Source of the DNA: Streptomyces altiplanensis
Lineage (GTDB): Bacteria > Actinomycetota > Actinomycetes > Streptomycetales > Streptomycetaceae
NCBI GenBank assembly: GCA_003719395.1
Contig: RHMC01000072.1
Span: 1-35,004, forward strand
DNA length: 35,004 nucleotides
Direction: 5' to 3'
Both the position numbers and the translations under genes were made by a program. The notes below the pieces were generated by a model. The model saw only the letters and a program-made list of their open reading frames with translations, ran no database searches and was not told where the DNA came from. Shown piece after piece: positions 7,400 to 15,107 of the stretch. How positions within the stretch are numbered: the stretch's first letter is position 1; every line of letters begins with the position of its first letter.

Positions 7400-8875
7400 A
7401 TGGCCGGTGACAAAGAGCTGCCCAAGCCAGTACTTGAGGGCGAGACCTGCATCGCAGGGAGGCCTCAGAGCAAGACTGAATTCATCCAGTACCCGCTCAA
7501 ACAGCTCAAGCAGATGCTTGAAGGCACCAACCCGGGTGCGATCGAAGAGACCGGCCGCCACTGGGGCAAGGTCAGTGAGATTCTCGCCGGTGGCGAGGGA
7601 GGGGGAATTGCTGGCCTGCTCGACAAGGCGGTCGACAATGTTCTGGAGCACTGGGGCGGAGAAGCTGCCAGGGCCTTTGAGAAGAAGGCTCGCAATATCG
7701 CACAGAGTGTGAGAAATGCGGCGTGGCATGCCGATCTCAATAGCTCTCAGATGGCTGATGCAGCTGGGCAGTTGCGTCACTACAAGGCCGAACTAGACAA
7801 GATTGAGGAACCTGGTTTCTTGGACAAAGTCGGTGACGGCCTCACCGACTTGGCCCATGACGACGGTGAAGCGGTGCGCAAGGACCTGGACGCCGGCAAG
7901 ACCGCTCAGCAGGCAGCAAACGATAATGAGGGAAAGATTGGTGCGAGCAGGGAAGCGCACCTCAATGGTGTTGCCGTCATGGAAAGCCTTGGAGTTCAAT
8001 ACATGCGGGTCACCCGCAACTTGAAGAACAACAAGCTGAGAGATGACGGCGACGGAAACGTCAAGGAGCCTAACCGTGAGGTGGAGTACCCGCCGCCTGT
8101 GGGTGGGGGCGGTGTTGGTGGCGGGTCCCGGCCAGGCATCCACGGCTCAGGTAATAAGCCGTGGAGTGCTGGTCAGCCTAAGGGGATTGGTGCGGCTCCC
8201 GTGGCTCCCCGCCCCAAGGGCATCACGGGAGGGATCCCAGCCCCGCTCCCACCCTCGACAGGCACGAATGTGGACAGCATCAAGCCAGGTCTGACGGGCC
8301 CAGGCCTCGGCTCAGGTTCGGCGCCGGCGGTGGGGGCGGGGGTGTTGGGTGGCGGGACGGGCCCTGGTGCGATGGTCCCCGGTGGCGCTGGAAATCTCGG
8401 TGCGGGCGGTGCTCGCGGCGGAATCAGCACTGCTGGCGGCCGTGGCGGTCGACTTGGGGGGCCCGGTAGCGCCGGAGTAGCAGGCCGAGGTGCCGGGGCA
8501 GCAGGCCGCAGTACCGGAGCTCGGGCCGGTATGGGCGGCATGGGCGGTGGTGCTGGTGCTGGCGCGGCGGGCCGTGGTGGTGCTGGGACTGGCGGCCGTG
8601 GGGCCCTAGCTAAGGCTCGCGGCGGCGTAGTCGGCGCGGCCAAGGGCATCAGCGGCAAGGGCGCCGGTGGTGGTGCGGGCCTGCACGGTAGCCGCGGCGG
8701 AACTCAGCGCGGTGGCATGCCGGGAGGCATGGCTGGAGGCATGGGCGGTCGTAGCGGCCGTCGCTCCGGGGACGAGAATGAGCGGGGCGAACGCCCCGAC
8801 TACCTGGTCGAGGACGAAGAGACCTGGATCTCTGAAGAGGACCGCAAGCGAAACGTGCCGCGCAACATCGAATAG
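7400..8875 (+). CDS. WXG100-domain protein with Gly-rich domain and conserved C-terminal tag
   Basis: This is a likely type VII secreted protein of 491 aa. Residues ~30-215 form a helical domain with HWGGEAA (W85-G86-G87) in WXG position. From ~230 to ~440 the chain is Pro/Gly- then Gly/Ala/Arg-rich low complexity. The last 26 residues contain PDYLVEDEETW, a C-terminal pattern I associate with actinomycete WXG100-type secreted proteins. The architecture recalls EspB/PPE-like substrates. ATG at 7400 with GAGAGG 11 bases upstream is preferred to GTG at 7391, where that site is too close. It is the last gene before a terminator. No enzyme motif is visible; a structural or surface role is inference. 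Confidence 0.85.
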   Translation: MAGDKELPKPVLEGETCIAGRPQSKTEFIQYPLKQLKQMLEGTNPGAIEETGRHWGKVSEILAGGEGGGIAGLLDKAVDNVLEHWGGEAARAFEKKARNIAQSVRNAAWHADLNSSQMADAAGQLRHYKAELDKIEEPGFLDKVGDGLTDLAHDDGEAVRKDLDAGKTAQQAANDNEGKIGASREAHLNGVAVMESLGVQYMRVTRNLKNNKLRDDGDGNVKEPNREVEYPPPVGGGGVGGGSRPGIHGSGNKPWSAGQPKGIGAAPVAPRPKGITGGIPAPLPPSTGTNVDSIKPGLTGPGLGSGSAPAVGAGVLGGGTGPGAMVPGGAGNLGAGGARGGISTAGGRGGRLGGPGSAGVAGRGAGAAGRSTGARAGMGGMGGGAGAGAAGRGGAGTGGRGALAKARGGVVGAAKGISGKGAGGGAGLHGSRGGTQRGGMPGGMAGGMGGRSGRRSGDENERGERPDYLVEDEETWISEEDRKRNVPRNIE

Positions 8876-8879
8876 GCAC

Positions 8880-8920
8880 ACACGAGCGAGCCGCGCGGAA
8901 TATCCGTGCGGCTCGCGTGT
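8880..8920 (+). terminator. Strong intrinsic-type hairpin after the ESX operon
   Basis: CGAGCCGCGCGG (8887-8898) pairs with CCGTGCGGCTCG (8904-8915) including one G-U, with a five-base loop AATAT. The stem continues as ACACG/CGTGT beyond a two-base bulge. It starts four bases after the stop of the 491-aa gene and separates the ESX operon from mycosin 2. No U-tract follows, as is common for Streptomyces terminators. Confidence 0.8.
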
Positions 8921-8952
8921 ATGAAGACTGGCGTAACCGGTCGTAGCTAAGT

Positions 8953-8958
8953 GAGGAG
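8953..8958 (+). promoter_or_regulatory. Ribosome site that points to a TTG start for mycosin 2
   Basis: GAGGAG stands seven bases before TTG at 8966. The competing GTG at 8951 overlaps this element and has no purine-rich site upstream. The spacing therefore favours the rare TTG start. Confidence 0.6.
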
Positions 8959-8965
8959 CAAGAAA

Positions 8966-10285
8966 TTGGGTGCCAAACGAGTCTGGTCCACGGCGGGAGT
9001 CGTGGCGTTGACAGGAGCCTTGCTCCTCACTTCAGCTCCAACTGCTTCGGCTGATTACGTCAGAGACCAGCAGTGGGTCCTGGATGTATTTGCAATGAAG
9101 GACACCTGGGCCAAGTCTCAGGGTGAAGGCGTGACTGTTGCTGTTGTCGATTCTGGCGTGGACGGCAGTCACCCTGATCTGTCTGGTCAGGTCCTTAAGG
9201 GGAAAGACTTTACTGGTGGTGGCGACGCCCAGGAGGATGTGGCCGGGCATGGGACTAAAATGGCAAGCCTTATTGCTGGGCACGGTCATGGTGTGGGCAA
9301 TAATTCCGGCGTGGTGGGGCTTGCACCGAAAGTAAAGATCTTGCCGCTGCGTACCGTTCAAAAGAAAGATGACAAGTTCGAGGATGAGACCTGGGCCGCT
9401 GCGGTTCGCTACGCTGTGGACCACGGCGCAAAGGTAATCAATCTGTCTTTTGCCGATGAGCACAGCAGAACTCTAAGTGTCGGCGAGCAGGCAATTGCGT
9501 ATGCGCAAGCGCACGATGTGATTGTTGTTGCGGGAACGGGAAATAATATGGGAGACGTTGGTTATCCTGCAGCCTTGCCTGGGGTTGTTGCTGTCGGTGC
9601 CGTGGATAAAGAAGCAAATCTCTGGGATAATTCAAATACCGGCAAGCAGGTGACGCTTACCGCTCCTGGTGTGGATATTGTTGCCGCAAACCCAACGCGA
9701 TCGAATGGATATAGTGTGGCCAGCGGCACCTCGGATGCCACAGCCTACGTATCCGCCACCGCCGCCCTGGTCCGCGCAAAGTACCCAGATCTCACCGCCG
9801 GCCAGGTAATCAACCGCCTCATCAAGTCCGCCTCCTTCCTTGGTCACAAGGGCCTGAAGGCGCCCGACGAGGACTACGGTTACGGAATCATCCGCCCCTA
9901 CCAGGCAGTCACAATGGACATCCCCAAGGGGCCGAAGGAAGGTCCCCTGGGTAAGTTGCCGCAGGCCTCTTCGAAGACCGGTAGTGCTTCGGCAGGCAAC
10001 GATGACAGTTCAACTAAGGCTAGGGAGAAGTCGTCTTCGAGTAGCCGACTCCTCGTCATCGGCGGCATCACGGCCGTCGTAGCCATCGGTGGCGTCATCT
10101 TCGCCGTAGTGCGCAGCCGCGGAAACCGCGGCAACGGAGGCCCCGGCCCTGGTGGCCCCAACGGCGGAACCCCTGCTCCGAGCATGGGCTACCCGAACCA
10201 GCCGCCGTTCCCCACCGCTCCTCCGGGCCAGGCCCCGCAGCATCCCAATCCCTACGCTCCACAGCCCCCGCACCAGGGTCAGTAG
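8966..10285 (+). CDS. Mycosin 2, S8 protease with a Pro-rich cytosolic tail
   Basis: This is a membrane-anchored subtilisin-type protease of the mycosin group, 439 aa from TTG 8966 (444 from GTG 8951). It has a signal peptide (cleavage near Ala29), Asp62 (VVDSGVD), His95 (AGHGT), Asn193 (GTGNN) and Ser256 (SGTSDATA), then a Ser-rich linker and a transmembrane helix (~361-382). Unusually, ~57 Gly/Pro/Gln-rich residues follow the helix and should lie in the cytosol. It has no cysteine, so it lacks the disulfide of mycosin 1. The N-terminal two thirds (to ~9730) uses clearly more A/T at third positions than the rest. Its substrate is unknown; the next three genes are the likely clients. Confidence 0.9.
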   Translation: MGAKRVWSTAGVVALTGALLLTSAPTASADYVRDQQWVLDVFAMKDTWAKSQGEGVTVAVVDSGVDGSHPDLSGQVLKGKDFTGGGDAQEDVAGHGTKMASLIAGHGHGVGNNSGVVGLAPKVKILPLRTVQKKDDKFEDETWAAAVRYAVDHGAKVINLSFADEHSRTLSVGEQAIAYAQAHDVIVVAGTGNNMGDVGYPAALPGVVAVGAVDKEANLWDNSNTGKQVTLTAPGVDIVAANPTRSNGYSVASGTSDATAYVSATAALVRAKYPDLTAGQVINRLIKSASFLGHKGLKAPDEDYGYGIIRPYQAVTMDIPKGPKEGPLGKLPQASSKTGSASAGNDDSSTKAREKSSSSSRLLVIGGITAVVAIGGVIFAVVRSRGNRGNGGPGPGGPNGGTPAPSMGYPNQPPFPTAPPGQAPQHPNPYAPQPPHQGQ

Positions 10286-10492
10286 TTAACAAAGCCGCCT
10301 GGCCCGACTTGATGGTGGGATGTGCGGTCAATCCCACGGATCTTTCCGGTCCTAAGTCGATCGCACTGTCTTGCCCGACTCAGAGTCGGCTGAAGCCAGC
10401 CCATCCCCATCCCTGACCGTCCTTCCGGCCAGGGTTAGCAGCCGAAAAATTTCCCCCATATGCGCAACCGATATGGAATGAGGCCTTAGGTA
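10286..10492 (+). other. Gap with small hairpins between mycosin 2 and the WXG100 trio
   Basis: No gene is seen in these 207 bases. Two short perfect stems occur: GTGGGA/TCCCAC (10315-10320 with 10332-10337) and CCGACT/AGTCGG (10375-10380 with 10384-10389, three-base loop). They may terminate mycosin 2 transcription. The AT-rich stretch at 10445-10485 may carry the promoter of the next operon, but no clear -35/-10 pair was assigned. Confidence 0.35.
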
Positions 10493-10831
10493 GTGGCTGA
10501 TGACGCGCCCTTTTACGCGGACGATGCGGGTAGGAAGCTGGCTCGCCAGTTTGAGTCGCGGGCATATGACCTACGGGCCCATTTGAAGAAATTCAAGGAC
10601 GAGACGGGAGAAGAGGCTATTTCTGACGGATTCGGTTTCCTGACAGAATCAGATGAAGTTAGGTCCGCTTATATCGAATACTCAACGAGCGCCGTCGGGG
10701 CTATGAAGGCCGTCCATGAGCATTTAGACGCCATAGCTGATGCTCTGAGGAAGGTCAATCGCAACACCGAGGTGACCGATGGTGATGTAGCGGCGCTCTT
10801 CGGAAGGAAGAGCGGCGGGGATAATCGATGA
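10493..10831 (+). CDS. 112-aa helical protein, putative partner of the downstream WXG100 protein
   Basis: The GTG start gives a soluble, charged, largely helical protein with no signal peptide, membrane helix or clear WXG motif. It overlaps the next gene by four bases (ATGA), so the two are translationally coupled. Small helical proteins placed directly before a WXG100 or LXG effector are often its targeting partner or chaperone; that role is inferred from position here. Codon use is more relaxed (A/T-rich third positions) than in the core ESX genes. I do not recognise a named family. Confidence 0.75.
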   Translation: MADDAPFYADDAGRKLARQFESRAYDLRAHLKKFKDETGEEAISDGFGFLTESDEVRSAYIEYSTSAVGAMKAVHEHLDAIADALRKVNRNTEVTDGDVAALFGRKSGGDNR

Positions 10832-12000
10832 GCGGGAAAGAGACTGGAGCCGAGGAGCTTGTTGAGCTCGGGATCGAGATCGTTAATCCTGGTGGCAGGC
10901 CGGATGAGCTGAGGCAGGCAGCCAAAGCTTGGCGGCAACTCAAATCTGATATTTCTGGTGCCGAGGGTCTCCTCAAAGCCCTGGATAGAAACGTTGAGGA
11001 TACTGTCGGGGACACCTGGCGTGGCCCCGCTGCCGAAGCTTTCAGGAAGCATTGGCGCGAGTTCAGGGCGGTTGTCGCAGAGGCGACGGAGGAGTATGAC
11101 GACATCGCCAAGCAGCTCGACGAAGTAGCCGATGAGATCGAGACAGTCAACGACGAGATTCATGCAATCTATGTCGAGATTGGTGTTTCGATCGGTGTAG
11201 GAGTGGCGCTCTCGTTCGTGACGCTTGGTGTTGGCGCTGGCGCTGCAGCAGCCAATGTGACTCGGCTTGCAGCTCAGGCTATCCGGATCTCTCAGCGCCT
11301 GGGCGCGTTGCTCCAGCGTATTGCCCAGGCTATCCGCGCTTATCAGCAAGCGGGAAAGATGGCGAAGCTGGCTACGAGTTTCGCCATCAACTGGGCTGGA
11401 AACACCGGTGGCACGCTGCTCGGTGCAGCTGCCTCCGGTGAAGGTGTAGACGGTGCGAAGGTGCTGGAGGCGACGTGGCAGGGAGGTCTCGCAGCGGCGG
11501 TCGGCACGCCCGTTGGCGCAGGGACAGCCAGTCTGATCGCTGCCAGGACAGGAGCCTTGCCCAAGCTCGGACAGCACATGGCGGAGGGCGTCGGCGGTGG
11601 AGCCGCTGGTAACGTCGCAGGAGGTCTCGCCGTTGACAGTCATACGGCCCTAACCACCGATGAGGATCCGGAGTGGGGCAAGAACGCCCTGGTCAACGCC
11701 GTCGGTGGCGCTCTGGGCGGCGCAGCTGTCGGTGGAGTGAACCACGGTCGGGCGAGCTCGACAGACAATCCACCACCCCCTCACGTCGATCCCGAATGGC
11801 GCTACCCATTTGCGAGGCCGGCGCAAGGAAATCCGAGCTTCGCGGTCGAAGGGCCCGCAGGTGGAGTCGGCGCCGGGCTTGCGGGAGCGGGAGGAGAGCT
11901 CACTGCCTCCGAGGAGAAGGAGCAGCAGAAGCAGCAGGAGAAGAAGCCGCAGAACGCTTTCGATCGTAAGCAGCGCAGCATCGTAGAGGACTTCGGATGA
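10828..12000 (+). CDS. WXG100-domain protein with glycine-rich hydrophobic core, effector candidate
   Basis: Residues ~25-115 form a helical hairpin with WRG (64-66) in WXG position. Residues ~117-150 are a strongly hydrophobic Gly/Ala-rich segment, followed by alternating helical and Gly-rich stretches (~185-310) that could be membrane-inserting. The tail is Pro-rich, then Lys/Gln/Glu-rich, and ends NAFDRKQRSIVEDFG. No enzyme motif is seen, so it is either a substrate scaffold or a membrane-acting toxin. ATGA overlaps couple it to the small helical gene before it and the membrane protein after it. This three-gene order resembles LXG-type toxin modules with a chaperone and membrane immunity protein, which is inference. 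Confidence 0.8.
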   Translation: MSGKETGAEELVELGIEIVNPGGRPDELRQAAKAWRQLKSDISGAEGLLKALDRNVEDTVGDTWRGPAAEAFRKHWREFRAVVAEATEEYDDIAKQLDEVADEIETVNDEIHAIYVEIGVSIGVGVALSFVTLGVGAGAAAANVTRLAAQAIRISQRLGALLQRIAQAIRAYQQAGKMAKLATSFAINWAGNTGGTLLGAAASGEGVDGAKVLEATWQGGLAAAVGTPVGAGTASLIAARTGALPKLGQHMAEGVGGGAAGNVAGGLAVDSHTALTTDEDPEWGKNALVNAVGGALGGAAVGGVNHGRASSTDNPPPPHVDPEWRYPFARPAQGNPSFAVEGPAGGVGAGLAGAGGELTASEEKEQQKQQEKKPQNAFDRKQRSIVEDFG

Positions 12001-13328
12001 CCTTGAAGTTCCGCGTGCTGGCAGGCTCTTTGAGCCTTGCCGCGCTGAGTATCGTGGCCGCGGTTGTCTGCGTACTGGTTAAAGGGTCGGCCCCGCTGCC
12101 TCGTTGGGACCTGCTCATCTTCCTCTTCCTGTCTCTTGCTGGTGTTGGGGGTGCTCTGGCGATTGTTCGCCGGGGCACCCGTCCGGAGATCAGAGGAATC
12201 GGCACCCGTAAGTACTGGTGGCCGGCCCAACGCAGCGGACTGGTTGGCTTCGGACTCTGGGCTTGGACCATCCCGGTGTTCTTTGCCTTGTACGCCGCGC
12301 TCAGTCCGTCTTCGCAAGCGTGGAACATCATCGACGCCGGGCACACGATGCGCACAGTTGAAGTCGAGAAGGTCCTGTCCTCGAAGTACGTCAAGAGTGG
12401 CCGCTCTGGCCACTACTCCACCGAAGTGCAGGTATCAGCGCCATTCAACGGTGGTTCCCGCACGGTCGAGAATAGATTTTCTGCAAGCTCGCCGATCGAT
12501 GCTGGTGACCGAGTTTGGGCCCTCTATGCGCCTGATTCACCCGCTCTGGGTGTGCTGATCGATGATGACCGGGATTCACTGGAGCGGAGTATCGGCGGAC
12601 CGGTGGGGGTGACGACGATGCTTCTGCTTGTTGGTTGGATCGCATTTTGTTGGCTGCTCAGTCTGCCTGGCAGAATGCGCCCAGGCCCCACGACCAGCAT
12701 CAGACGTGCGCTGGACGAAGGGCGTGTCCGCGTCCTGCCTGTCACAGTCTCCGCAGTGGGGGTCCAGGTGGATGGCCGTCCACCGAAGAACTCCTCGGTG
12801 AAGCGTCCAGAGCCGTGTGTAAAGCTGCGCATGGAGGACGGCAAACGTCTGGATCTCTATCTGGACCAGGCTCTCGACCCTGTGCCACTTGGCCACCTGC
12901 TTCTTAACGCGCAAGCCAATCTTTACTGGGCGCCGCCGCTGCAGGATTTGCCGTACAAGGCATCAGTTGGTCATGCCGTGTTGATTTTGACTGACGGGAG
13001 GTGGGTAGTGGGTTGGGGGGCCACTGTTGACGGCTCTGACTTGCCAGAGGGGTCGATGGTCCCCGCTGGTGAAGTGCTGCCGGAGGAGGGTGATTTGCGG
13101 GCAGTCGTGCCGTTCCCGATCTGGAAACCGACGCTGTATACTCCCGGCCTGTGGGCGATGCTGCTCAGCCTGCTGGCTCTTTGTGTCATTTCTTTTGGTG
13201 TAGGTACCTTCGCGACAATTCTTCTCGGTGCTGTTTCATTCTGCTCGCCGCTGGTTGCGCTGAGAATTTACAGGAGTCGGATCGTGCAGCACCTGGAGGG
13301 CTTGCTGCCGCAACAGCAGCAAGGTTAA
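11997..13328 (+). CDS. Multi-pass membrane protein with a DUF3592-like outer loop
   Basis: The 443-aa product has hydrophobic segments near residues 7-29, 39-59, 79-101, 200-222 and 383-420. Between the third and fourth lies a ~100-residue beta-rich region ending in a GDRVWALYAPDSP pattern, like DUF3592-type domains. Between the fourth and the last is a cytosolic domain of ~150 residues. It overlaps the 390-aa WXG100 gene by four bases, so stoichiometric production is likely. By position it could be an immunity protein against a membrane-active partner or an export accessory. The stop codon abuts the left edge of the IS5-type remnant, so the original 3' end may have been altered. Confidence 0.8.
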   Translation: MTLKFRVLAGSLSLAALSIVAAVVCVLVKGSAPLPRWDLLIFLFLSLAGVGGALAIVRRGTRPEIRGIGTRKYWWPAQRSGLVGFGLWAWTIPVFFALYAALSPSSQAWNIIDAGHTMRTVEVEKVLSSKYVKSGRSGHYSTEVQVSAPFNGGSRTVENRFSASSPIDAGDRVWALYAPDSPALGVLIDDDRDSLERSIGGPVGVTTMLLLVGWIAFCWLLSLPGRMRPGPTTSIRRALDEGRVRVLPVTVSAVGVQVDGRPPKNSSVKRPEPCVKLRMEDGKRLDLYLDQALDPVPLGHLLLNAQANLYWAPPLQDLPYKASVGHAVLILTDGRWVVGWGATVDGSDLPEGSMVPAGEVLPEEGDLRAVVPFPIWKPTLYTPGLWAMLLSLLALCVISFGVGTFATILLGAVSFCSPLVALRIYRSRIVQHLEGLLPQQQQG

Positions 13329-13377
13329 GAGCTCGTAACAGGATCTTGCTGAAGTGGTCTGGTCGGGTGTAACCGGT

Positions 13378-14125
13378 GTGAGTGCTCGGCCGTGGATCGT
13401 GGACGACGACTTGTGGACGCTGATTGAACCGCTGTTGCCGTCCTGGCCCGAGCGGTCACCGGGGCCGTGGCCGGTGGCGGACCGGCTGTGTCTGCAAGGG
13501 ATCCTGTACGTCCTCTACAACGGCATCGCCTGGCAACTTCTGCCGCGGGAGCTCGGGTTCGGCTCCGGACAGACCTGCTGGCGCCGCCTGGAGCGGTGGC
13601 AGCAGGCCGGTGTCTTCGACCGGCTGCACCAAATCCTGCTCGCTGAGCTGAATGCGGTCGTCGGCTCGACTGGTCCCGGGCCTGCGTGGATGGCTCCCAC
13701 ATCCGCGCGAAAAAGGGGGTGCCGACACCGGTCCGTCGCCGGTCGGCCGACGGAAGACGGGCAGCAAGCACCACCTGATCTGCGACGGACACGGCACTCG
13801 GCTCAAAGTCATCACCACCGCGGCCAACGTCAACGACGTCACCCAGGCCCTCGCCTTGGTCGACGGCATCCCGCACGTCGCGGGCAGGCCCCAGCCGGCC
13901 CCGCCGACGCCCTCCTCGACGACAAGGGATACGACTCCAACTCCAACCGCGAAGAGCTGCGCAAGCGCCGGATCCTGCCCGTCATCTCCCGCAAGGGATC
14001 ACCCAACATCAAGCACATGGGCAAACTCCGCTATGTCGTGGAGCAGACTTTCGCCCTGCTCCACCACTTCAAACGTCTCGCCGTCCGTTGGGAACGCCGC
14101 ACCGAATTCCACGACGCCTTCGTTC
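13378..14125 (+). pseudogene. IS5-family transposase, frameshifted and 3' truncated
   Basis: Translation from GTG 13378 (MSARPWIVDDDLWTLIEPLLP) matches the IS5-family (IS427-like) transposase opening. The recognisable sequence then moves through three frames: DWSRACVDGSHIRAKKG, then GGADTGPSPVGRRKTGSKHH, then LLDDKGYDSNSNREELRKRR and YVVEQTFALLHHFKRLAVRW. Switches fall near 13650, at the A5G5 run 13710-13719, and near 13890. DDE residues are visible in CVDGSHI, LLDDKGYD and YVVEQ. The A5G5 site could be a programmed -1 site, known in some IS5 subgroups, but the other two shifts look like damage. The end (after HDAFV) is replaced by IS630 sequence. Confidence 0.85.
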
Positions 14126-15061
14126 TTGGTTCAGCCAGGAGGCGTGCAGTGGGGTGTGGATCAGTGCCGCGTTGGGGAAGGCGGTGGCCAGCCGGTCGGC
14201 GGCTCTTTGTCCGCGGTGGGAGGAGCCGTTGTCGACGGTCCAGAACACACGTTTGGTGCTGGCGTACGGCTCGCGGCTCATGACTTGGGTAACCAGGTTC
14301 ATGAACGGGTCGCCGGTGCGCGGTTCGGTGCGGCCGAACACGCGGGCGTGGTGGACGTCGTAGGCGGCGAGGTGGGCCAGCGCGCCGCCGCGGCCGTAGG
14401 TGTGGTTCACCCGCATCGCCCGGGCCTGTCCCGGAGCGAGGGTGGGGTGGCACCGGCAGCGGGCCTGGATGGAGGTTTTCTCGCCCGCTCTGATCACGTA
14501 CTCGTCCGCGCCGAGTGGGACGCCTTCCCAGGTGCGGGCGTACAGGCCCAGGACACGGGCGGCCTTGGTGCGGAAGTCGGGGTCGGTGATGAAGATCCAA
14601 GAGTGGTGCTGCCAGGGCTTGATCGCGTCCTGGGCGAACCAGCGGCGCACCGTGGACGCCGACAGGGCCGGGTCGATCCCGCGAGTGACGGCCTCGCGGG
14701 CCAGTTCCGGGCACGACCAGCGCGACAGTGGCGTGCCGGACTCGACGGGAAGCTGGCAGGCCAGGGCCTTGACCTGCGCGGTCTGCAGTGGTGTGAAGGT
14801 GGCGGGCCGTCCTGGGCGCTTGCGGTCGAGCAGGCCCGGCAGGCTCAGGTCGGCGAATCGGCCCCGCCAGGTGCGCACGGTGTCTACGTGCACTCCCGCC
14901 TCGACGGCGATCCGCGTGTTGGGCCTGCCTCGCGCGGCCAAGAGCACGATCTGGGCTCGGATCCGGGCTTGGTGTGGGGTCTTGTGGCCCCAGGCCGCCT
15001 TCTTCAACCGGTGTCGCTCGGCGGCAGTGAGGACTATCGGGCGCGCGGCGGTGGCAGGCAA
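14126..15061 (-). pseudogene. IS630-family transposase, C-terminus lost
   Basis: The frame reads from a probable TTG at 15061 (LPATAARPIVLTAAERHRLKK). It has an N-terminal helix-turn-helix region (DTVRTWRGRFADLSLPGLLDR) and the RNase-H-like core: SWIFITDPDF, DEYVIRAGEKTSIQARCRC, FWTVDNGSSHRG and TPLHASWLNQ. The family normally continues with the final acidic catalytic residue just after LNQ; here the sequence ends at that point and runs into the IS5 remnant. Without it the enzyme should be inactive. The same frame stays open upstream into the neighbouring reductase gene, which is coincidental. Confidence 0.8.
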
Positions 15062-15107
15062 GGCAGGCCGGACGGCAGGATCGTGCGCAGACGTCGGAGG
15101 GCCCTGT

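Larger units (their letters stand above)
13330..15106. mobile_element. Two IS remnants (IS5-type and IS630-type) joined tail to tail
   Basis: A plus-strand IS5-type element and a minus-strand IS630-type element meet at about 14124-14127. Each transposase is cut at its C-terminal end exactly there. The left edge lies just after the stop codon of the 443-aa gene, and the right edge lies just before the aldo/keto reductase stop. I did not identify intact terminal inverted repeats or a target duplication. A deletion between two formerly separate elements is the simplest explanation. Confidence 0.75.

Noticed and set aside
13710..13719. A5G5 run as proof of programmed frameshifting
   Set aside because: The site suits a -1 shift, but the same gene has two other shifts that no programmed site explains, so damage or error is as likely.
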